From Armatimonadota bacterium (GTDB lineage: Bacteria; Armatimonadota; JAAZEB01): a DNA stretch of 10,607 nt. A program made the position numbers and the translations under genes. The notes beneath the pieces were generated by a model that had not been told where the DNA came from, did no database searches, and saw only the letters and a list, made by a program, of their open reading frames with translations. Shown piece by piece: positions 5,450-10,607 of this stretch. The stretch's first letter is position 1. Every line of letters begins with the position of its first letter. The stretch covers positions 1 through 10,607 of the forward strand of contig DUUU01000146.1 in NCBI GenBank assembly GCA_012841485.1. The letters are read 5' to 3'.

Positions 5450-7609
5450 TCACGGGAGGCGCGGCACCAGCTCCCTGCCGCGCCGGTCGAGCACGCTCAG
5501 GAACGCATCGACGACTTCGGGGTCGAACTGCGAGCCGGCGGAGCGGCGCAGCTCCGCGATAATACTCGATAGGGAGAGCGCGCGCCGGTAAGCGCGATCC
5601 GAGCCCATGGCATCGAAGCAATCGGCAACGGTCACGATGCGCGCGCTGAGCGCCAGATCGGTGCCGCCCAGGCCATCTGGATAGCCGCGGCCATCGAGAC
5701 GCTCATGGTGGTGGCGCACCAGGGCCACCAGATCGGAGGGAAAGCTGAGCGGCGCCACAATCTTCGCGCCGATCACCGGATGCAGCTTCATCTGCGCGAA
5801 CTCCTCCGCGGTGAGCCTGCCCGGCTTGGCCAACACCGCCTCGCTGATCCCGATCTTTCCGATGTCGTGAAGGAGCGCGCCCACCTCGATCGTCTCGATC
5901 TGCCCCGCCGGGAGGCGCAGCTCCTCGGCGATGGCACGGGAGTAGCGCGCCACGCGCTCGCTGTGCTGCCGCGTATAGGGATCCTTGGCATCTACGGTCT
6001 CGGCGAGAGCGCGGATCGTCTTCAGGTAACCCGAGCGCACTGTCTCGCGCAGGTGCTCATTTTCGAAGGTGATAGCCGCCTGCTCCACCAGTCCCCGCAC
6101 CGTGGCCAGCGCATGGCTCTCGAAAGCGACGGCGCGGATGAGGACGACGACGCCGGCGAGGAGGTTGCCCGTGACCAGGGGCACCAGCAGGGCCGCGCTC
6201 GCGGCTCGCCCCCCGGCGAGCTTCAGCAGGAGCGGCTCTCGGCCCAGGGGGGCGATCACAGCCGGGAGCCGCTCCATGGCAGCGCGGCCAATGGCGCCCT
6301 CGCCCAAGAAGACGCCCGGCAACTGGTAAGCGTGATGCGGGGTGCGGACCACTTCCGGGCGCAGGCGCCCGGTGTCGGGGTCCAGGAGCAGGACGCAACC
6401 GGAGTCGGCCCGTGCCGCCTTCATCGCCTCCTCCAACAGCCCGGACGTGATCTCCTCCCGGCGGATGCCATCGGCCAGCACGCGGGAGAGCCCGTGAAAC
6501 GCCGCCATCTCGGTAATCTGGCGGTGGCCCTCGTGGCGCGAGAGCGCATCGCGGAGGGCATCCGCGACATGCTCCGCGGCGGAGAGCGCGAACTCCAGGT
6601 CTTCCTCGGTGAAGGCATCCAGGCCTCGCCGGTCGATCAGTGCGAGAACCCCAACCACGCTCGCGCTCTGAGAGAGCGGTACACACAGCACCGACGAAAG
6701 CGCCACGCCGTGCCGCGCCTCATATGCATCCTGAAACCGCCGGCCAGAGTGGGCAGCCGATGCGATCACCGGGCGTGCCCACAGCGCGCACTCGCCGACA
6801 AGCGAGCCATCATACGGCAGCTTGAGGCCGCGCAGGCGTTCTGCACTGGCGCCGCCCGCCGCATGCACTCGAAGCACCCCCCGGTCATGATCAGCCACCA
6901 GCAGGGCCACGGTGGTCGCATCGGTCTTCAGTCGAATCGGCGCGAGCACCGCCTGTATGACCGCGTCCGGGTCCTGCATCTCACGCCGGATTGTGGCCAC
7001 CGCGTCGAGAAAGGCGGCTCGCCGCAGCCTCGCCCCCGCGCTCTCGTGCTCCTTCGCCGCCAGGGCCCGCCGCGTCGCTTCGTAGCGAAGGCGGCGCGCC
7101 AGGGCCGAGCCAGCGAGCGCCGTCGCCACGAAGCCCCCGGCCCGCAGCGCAATCTCCGTTCCCTCAAAGAGAACCGCGCTCCCGTGGTGGATCGTGCCGA
7201 TCCAGATGAGGGAGAGCAGCGCAAGCAGCGCCACACCCAGGGCGTCGCGGCCACGGAAACGCAGGCTGGCGGTGAGAATCGTTGGCCAGTAGAGCGCCAC
7301 CGCCAGGCTCTGTACTCCGCCCGAAAGCGCCATCGCGAGCGTCACGCTGGCAAAGTCGATCACGAAGGCGCGCCGGCCAAAGCACGCGGGCTTCTCCTTG
7401 CGATAGGCCGTCGCCGTGAAGTAGGCACTGCAGACCAGGATCACGGCGAGCGCCGTGCATTCGGCCACTCCGCCCGCTCTTGCCTGCTCGCCAAACAGGG
7501 CCAGTGAGAGAATCCAGGCGATGGCCACCCACCTCAGCTTCACGATGAGTCGCTCGTAACGCAACCGCTCCGCCATGCCGAGTTGCACGGCGTCACCCCC
7601 AGGCGTCAT
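5450..7609 (-). CDS. Membrane-anchored GAF-GAF-HD-GYP protein, predicted c-di-GMP phosphodiesterase
   Basis: A 719-residue protein predicted to hydrolyse cyclic di-GMP in response to membrane or GAF-sensed signals. Order: about six membrane segments (residues about 22-172), including a D..SVT..MALSGGVQS..VALYW stretch (85-108) like sensor modules of some histidine kinases; a short charged coil (173-195); GAF-like domain 1 (about 200-355) and 2 (about 370-525); and a C-terminal HD-GYP domain (about 535-715). The catalytic motif is complete: HDIGK with His581-Asp582, HHHERLDGRGYPDG (633-646) containing G642-Y643-P644, then ADCFDAM. Start ATG at 7607-7609 is preceded by GAGGAGG about 4 nt upstream; the internal ATG at codon 12 has no such site. 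Convergent with modC, divergent from mutS2. The enzyme class is firm from motifs; the signals are unknown and no GGDEF partner is in the window. Confidence 0.95.
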   Translation of the reverse strand: MTPGGDAVQLGMAERLRYERLIVKLRWVAIAWILSLALFGEQARAGGVAECTALAVILVCSAYFTATAYRKEKPACFGRRAFVIDFASVTLAMALSGGVQSLAVALYWPTILTASLRFRGRDALGVALLALLSLIWIGTIHHGSAVLFEGTEIALRAGGFVATALAGSALARRLRYEATRRALAAKEHESAGARLRRAAFLDAVATIRREMQDPDAVIQAVLAPIRLKTDATTVALLVADHDRGVLRVHAAGGASAERLRGLKLPYDGSLVGECALWARPVIASAAHSGRRFQDAYEARHGVALSSVLCVPLSQSASVVGVLALIDRRGLDAFTEEDLEFALSAAEHVADALRDALSRHEGHRQITEMAAFHGLSRVLADGIRREEITSGLLEEAMKAARADSGCVLLLDPDTGRLRPEVVRTPHHAYQLPGVFLGEGAIGRAAMERLPAVIAPLGREPLLLKLAGGRAASAALLVPLVTGNLLAGVVVLIRAVAFESHALATVRGLVEQAAITFENEHLRETVRSGYLKTIRALAETVDAKDPYTRQHSERVARYSRAIAEELRLPAGQIETIEVGALLHDIGKIGISEAVLAKPGRLTAEEFAQMKLHPVIGAKIVAPLSFPSDLVALVRHHHERLDGRGYPDGLGGTDLALSARIVTVADCFDAMGSDRAYRRALSLSSIIAELRRSAGSQFDPEVVDAFLSVLDRRGRELVPRLP

Positions 7610-7676
7610 TGCACCTCCTCGCGATAGGCCTCTGCGAGGCGAAGGGACGTGCCGGGCCCCACGCGGGGGCTCGCTT

Positions 7677-7691
7677 CATTGGCTGCCAATG
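7677..7691. promoter_or_regulatory. Perfect 15-bp palindrome upstream of the HD-GYP gene
   Basis: CATTGGCTGCCAATG: two 7-bp arms (CATTGGC, GCCAATG) around a single central T, 68 bp upstream of the HD-GYP ATG. A one-base centre makes an RNA hairpin unlikely, so a site for a dimeric DNA-binding protein is more plausible. Regulator unknown. Confidence 0.4.
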
Positions 7692-7762
7692 CCGGCGTGC
7701 GCGGGTGGAGTGCAGGCCGCGAGATCCGACTGCTCACCGCGCGTGCGAAATGGCAACTCGCG

Positions 7763-7855
7763 GGGCGAGCATCCTGGCGCGGCGCCGGGATCACACCGCT
7801 CCCTGCTCGCCCGATCCGGCACACCGGTGCATCGGGCGGGCCCGTCTCCGGTGTG
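7763..7855. repeat. Three overlapping, mutually exclusive inverted repeats
   Basis: Repeat A pairs GGGCGAGC (7763-7770) with GCTCGCCC (7805-7812). Repeat B pairs CGCCCGAT (7808-7815) with ATCGGGCG (7831-7838) and encloses an inner GCAC/GTGC stem (7819-7822 with 7827-7830). Repeat C pairs CACACCGG (7820-7827) with CCGGTGTG (7848-7855). All are perfect 8-mers. A and B share 7808-7812; B's inner stem and C share 7820-7827, so only some can form at once. Within A, 7771-7791 is itself nearly palindromic. Confidence 0.4.
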
Positions 7856-7947
7856 GCATGGTCGGGAAGTGCATGGAGTGTGCCATCGGCCACGGTGCCA
7901 CGCGCCAGCCCGAAGGCATCTCCATCCCCATCATCTCTACGGCGGCG

Positions 7948-7974
7948 ATTGCGCCCTCGCGGGCGGCGCGCAAT
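7948..7974. repeat. Perfect 7-bp inverted repeat
   Basis: ATTGCGC (7948-7954) and GCGCAAT (7968-7974) around 13 nt, followed directly by a 5-bp stem GCCCC/GGGGC (7975-7979 with 7984-7988). No T-run follows on either strand, so a terminator is not supported. Confidence 0.3.
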
Positions 7975-8033
7975 GCCCCGGCTGGGGCTCCAGGAATCTA
8001 GCAACCATGCGGTTTTCCGCGCCTCAGCGAGGT

Positions 8034-8062
8034 TTGACCCGGGGGGGACCGCGTGCTATAAT
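8034..8062 (+). promoter_or_regulatory. Near-consensus promoter of mutS2
   Basis: -35 TTGACC (8034-8039), 17-nt spacer, perfect -10 TATAAT (8057-8062), preceded by TGC (extended -10). Transcription should start near 8068-8070, only about 3-5 nt before the ATG at 8073. This is the strongest promoter in the window and decides the gene start: the in-frame ATG at 8061 lies inside the -10 box and should not be in the mRNA. Confidence 0.75.
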
Positions 8063-8072
8063 GAGACCAACT

Positions 8073-10448
8073 ATGGACGAGCAATCACTGAGGGTTTTGG
8101 AGTACGAAAGGGTACGCGAACTGCTGTTGGCGCACGCGTCTTGCGAGCTCGGCAAGGAGCGCGTCCGCGCCATGGCGCCACTGACCGATCTTCGTGAGAT
8201 CGAGCAGCGCCAGGCGGAGACGGCCGAGGCATGTCTCGTGATCGAGGAGCAGGGGGGCATCCCCCTGGGGGGCATTCGCGATATCCGCGTCGCGGTGGAT
8301 CGCGCCACGCGTGACGGCATCTTGCAGCCCCAGGAGCTGCTGGATATTGCCGACACGGTCTACTCCGCCAGGCGGCTGAAGTTCTTCTTTGCGCGCTACC
8401 GCAGCCGCTTCCCGCTGCTGAACGAGGTGGCCACCCACATCTACGACTTCAACGCCCTCGAGCACGAGATCCGCGCCGCCATCAGCGATCGCGCCGAGGT
8501 GCAGGACAGCGCCAGTCCAGAGCTGGCGCACATCCGCAGCAGCATCCGCGTCACGCACTCGCGCCTGCACGAGCGCATCGACCAGATTCTCCATTCGTCC
8601 GCCTACGAAAAGATGATCCAGGAGCCGGTCGTCGTTCGGCGCAGCGACCGCCTCTGCGTCCCAATCAAGGCGGAATACCGCCACGCCTTCGACGGACTGG
8701 TCCACGACACCTCCGCGAGCGGCGCCACTGTCTTCATGGAGCCGGCCTCGGTGTTGGCGCTGCAGAACGACCTGCGCGAGCTAGAGGCGAATGAGAAGCA
8801 CGAGGTGGAGCGCATCCTGACGGCGCTCTCGCATCTGGTACGCCGGCGCGCGCAGGAGCTGCACGCCACGCTGCACGCGCTTGGCATCATCGACTTCATC
8901 CATGCGAAGGCGCAGCTCAGCCGCGCCCAAAAGGCGGTGCGACCGCGTCTCAACACCCAGGGCCAGGTCGCCCTCCGCGGCGCGCGCCACCCCCTCCTTC
9001 AGGGCAACGTGGTGCCGATTGATATCCACCTGGGCAAGGAGTTCTCGACGCTGGTGATCACCGGCCCAAACACAGGCGGGAAGACGGTGACGCTGAAGAC
9101 GCTCGGGCTCCTGACGCTGATGGCGCAATCGGGGCTGCATGTGCCGGCGGCAGACGGCTCGGGGATGGCCGTTTTCAAGCAGGTTTTCGCGGATATTGGT
9201 GACGAGCAGAGCATCGAGCAATCGCTCTCCACCTTCTCGGCGCACATCCGGCAGATTGTCAAGATCGTCCGGCGGATTGGGCGCAACGCCCTGGTGCTCC
9301 TGGATGAGATCGGCGCCGGCACCGACCCCACCGAGGGCTCGGCGCTCGCCCGGGCGCTGCTGGAGTTTCTCACCCGCCAGCACGCGCGCACCGTGGCAAC
9401 CACGCACTACTCGGTGCTGAAGGAGTATGCCTACAGCCATCCGGAGATCGAGAACGCCAGCGTCGAGTTCGATGTCGAGACGCTGCAGCCGACGTACCGG
9501 CTGCTGATCGGCATTCCGGGGAGCAGCAACGCGCTGACCATCGCGCGCCGGCTCGGCCTTCCCAAGGCCATTGTGGAGGAGGCCAACTCCTTCCTTGGCG
9601 CCGAGCACGTTCAGGTCGAGGGGCTGATCCGGCGGATCGAGGAGGATGTGCGCGTCGCGCGAAACGAGCGCGAGGCCGCGGAATCGATCGCCGCCGACGC
9701 GGAGAAGATCCGCCGGCGCCTGCAACAGGAGCTTGACCAGGCCCGGGAGCGCCGCGAGATGGCACTCGCCGAGGCGGCCGGCGAGGCTTCGGCCATCGTG
9801 CGCAAGGCCCAAGAGGAGGCCCGCCAGATCCTGGCCAAGCTGCGCGAGCAGTCGCGCGAGAACCGCGACACAAACCAGGCGATGCAATCGCTGAAGCAGC
9901 TCGCCGCTGAAGTTCATGAAGAGGAGAGCAAGGCGCAGGCCCAACGCCGTCCGGCGCCGCAGCCCGTCGAGCCGGCGCCCCTGTCGCGTCCGCCGCGCCC
10001 GGGTGATACCGTCACGGTGCAGCCCTTCGCCGGGCGAGGCGTCGTCCTGGAGATGAACGAGGGCGGCAGCGAAGTGCTCGTGCAGATGGGCGCAATGAAG
10101 CTCACGGTGCCCCTATCAGATATCCAGGTGGTCGGTGCGCCAAAACCACGCCCGATGCCCAGCCTCTCGTCCAACACCATGGTCGCCAAGGCAGCAACTT
10201 TCGGCATCGAGCTGCACCTGCGCGGTCTCATGGCCGACGAGGCGATGCTGAAGCTGGATAAGTACCTGGACGATGCCATCCTGGCCGGCGTGTCATCGGT
10301 GCGCGTGGTCCACGGCAAGGGCACCGGCGCCCTGCGCAACGCCGTGTGGGAATTCCTGCGCAAGCACCCGCACGTATCGGCCTATCACCTCGCTGAGCAG
10401 TGCGAGGGTGGCACGGGCGCGACGGTGGTCGAGCTGAAGACGGAGTAA
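8073..10448 (+). CDS. mutS2: DNA mismatch repair-like ATPase/endonuclease MutS2
   Basis: 791 residues, the usual MutS2 length. MutS2 lacks the mismatch-reading domain of MutS; it has been linked to suppression of homologous recombination and, in Bacillus subtilis, to rescue of collided ribosomes. Order: N-terminal helical core/clamp region (about 1-310), ATPase with Walker A GPNTGGKT (331-338), Walker B LVLLDE (407-412) with GAGTDPTEG after it, and THY with His445; a long charged coiled coil (about 515-625); a KOW-like barrel (about 644-690); and a C-terminal Smr nuclease domain (about 711-790) with HGKGTG (747-752). The Smr motif usually written LDLRG reads LHLRG (714-718), so the acidic residue is histidine. 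ATG 8073 is chosen because it follows the predicted transcription start by a few nt; there is no Shine-Dalgarno, so the mRNA is nearly leaderless. The frame is open far upstream, but that part is not coding. Confidence 0.97.
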   Translation: MDEQSLRVLEYERVRELLLAHASCELGKERVRAMAPLTDLREIEQRQAETAEACLVIEEQGGIPLGGIRDIRVAVDRATRDGILQPQELLDIADTVYSARRLKFFFARYRSRFPLLNEVATHIYDFNALEHEIRAAISDRAEVQDSASPELAHIRSSIRVTHSRLHERIDQILHSSAYEKMIQEPVVVRRSDRLCVPIKAEYRHAFDGLVHDTSASGATVFMEPASVLALQNDLRELEANEKHEVERILTALSHLVRRRAQELHATLHALGIIDFIHAKAQLSRAQKAVRPRLNTQGQVALRGARHPLLQGNVVPIDIHLGKEFSTLVITGPNTGGKTVTLKTLGLLTLMAQSGLHVPAADGSGMAVFKQVFADIGDEQSIEQSLSTFSAHIRQIVKIVRRIGRNALVLLDEIGAGTDPTEGSALARALLEFLTRQHARTVATTHYSVLKEYAYSHPEIENASVEFDVETLQPTYRLLIGIPGSSNALTIARRLGLPKAIVEEANSFLGAEHVQVEGLIRRIEEDVRVARNEREAAESIAADAEKIRRRLQQELDQARERREMALAEAAGEASAIVRKAQEEARQILAKLREQSRENRDTNQAMQSLKQLAAEVHEEESKAQAQRRPAPQPVEPAPLSRPPRPGDTVTVQPFAGRGVVLEMNEGGSEVLVQMGAMKLTVPLSDIQVVGAPKPRPMPSLSSNTMVAKAATFGIELHLRGLMADEAMLKLDKYLDDAILAGVSSVRVVHGKGTGALRNAVWEFLRKHPHVSAYHLAEQCEGGTGATVVELKTE

Positions 10449-10607
10449 CCCGCAAGGCATCAGCCGCGGGCCTCCTCGCGTTCGGTCACTGGTGGCGAGG
10501 GTGACAACCGGGGGCGCCCGTTCGCGCGTGGCGTTCTAGTGATGGGAGCTCCGTCCCGGCTGTGGCGAGATCGATAGTGGCGTCGGGGAAGCCTTGGATA
10601 AGGCTTC
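10449..10607. other. 3' flank of mutS2
   Basis: 159 bp with no gene I can support. It holds a modest inverted repeat CCTCGC/GCGAGG (10474-10479 with 10495-10500) and, at the edge, the perfect hairpin listed separately. Confidence 0.5.
10588..10607 (+). terminator. Perfect 8-bp hairpin at the window edge, candidate mutS2 terminator
   Basis: GAAGCCTT (10588-10595), loop GGAT, AAGGCTTC (10600-10607), 140 nt beyond the mutS2 stop. The stem reaches the last base of the window, so it may be longer, and whether a T-run follows cannot be seen. It could equally be an intergenic repeat or operator. Confidence 0.4.

Larger units (their letters stand above)
7610..8072. other. Divergent intergenic region rich in inverted repeats, 463 bp
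   Basis: No supported gene. It holds a perfect palindrome (7677-7691), the mutS2 promoter (8034-8062) and an unusual set of perfect 7-8 bp inverted repeats between 7763 and 7974, plus a short GC stem (7975-7979 with 7984-7988). Open frames through it have no known motifs and no ribosome site. No clear promoter for the HD-GYP gene was found. No tRNA T-arm and no c-di-GMP riboswitch core was recognised. Confidence 0.55.

Noticed and set aside
5705..7507. Plus-strand open frame of 600 codons opposite the HD-GYP gene
   Set aside because: It has no recognisable motif and a composition typical of an antisense reading; the minus strand here encodes a complete GAF-GAF-HD-GYP protein.
7609..8001. Plus-strand frame with a CMEC pair, considered as a small metal-binding protein or decayed gene
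   Set aside because: No second cysteine pair in a known spacing, no ribosome site, and it crosses several inverted repeats; not supportable as a gene.
7610..8033. Possible c-di-GMP riboswitch before the HD-GYP gene
   Set aside because: Neither strand shows the GEMM core with its tetraloop and receptor; the stems present do not match that layout.
7575..8072. Long N-terminal extension of the mutS2 frame
   Set aside because: The peptide is of low complexity, resembles no MutS2, and the promoter with its TATAAT lies inside it; true homologous sequence starts at MDEQSLRVLEYERV.
8781..9944. Minus-strand open frame of 387 codons inside mutS2
   Set aside because: Antisense shadow of the MutS2 ATPase region, without motifs or ribosome site.

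Overview
This is a GC-rich bacterial chromosomal segment with seven protein genes: five complete and confidently typed genes, one complete gene with only a fold-level call, and one partial gene of unknown function. I see no phage, transposon, CRISPR, rRNA or tRNA signal. The phylum cannot be fixed from one window. High GC, sigma70-like promoters with an extended -10, a nearly leaderless mutS2 and an HD-GYP receptor with two GAF domains would fit Armatimonadota, Chloroflexota or a similar deep-branching group, but this is a weak guess.

Layout, left to right. (1) 1-763, minus: the 5' part of a gene for a protein of repeated winged-helix-like units, starting at TTG and running off the left edge. 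(2) 764-1162: intergenic, with a promoter at 1064-1092 that predicts a leader of nearly 300 nt for gene 1. (3) 1163-2167, minus: an exported protein with a C-terminal thioredoxin-like domain in which the first redox cysteine is serine. (4) 2168-2498: divergent control region with a promoter for each side, four helically phased TTA repeats and a dyad over the modA -35. (5) 2499-5363, plus: a compact modABC operon for an oxyanion (molybdate/tungstate) ABC importer; modA and modB are 1 nt apart, modB and modC overlap by 7 nt. (6) 5450-7609, minus, convergent with modC: a membrane-anchored GAF-GAF-HD-GYP protein, a predicted c-di-GMP phosphodiesterase. (7) 7610-8072: divergent intergenic region with a perfect 15-bp palindrome and a dense set of overlapping inverted repeats. 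(8) 8073-10448, plus: mutS2, from a near-consensus promoter whose predicted start site lies only a few nt before the ATG. (9) 10449-10607: 3' flank ending in a perfect 8-bp hairpin at the window edge.

The three mod genes form one import system: ModA captures the oxyanion outside the membrane, ModB forms the channel, and ModC hydrolyses ATP and carries a C-terminal TOBE-like region. The other genes are single transcription units with no evident link to it. Nothing here is a clear new multi-gene system. The points most worth a second look are the repeated winged-helix protein, the SxxC thioredoxin-like protein, the phased operator-like repeats before modA, the near-leaderless mutS2 with a variant Smr motif, and the hairpin-rich region between the HD-GYP gene and mutS2.
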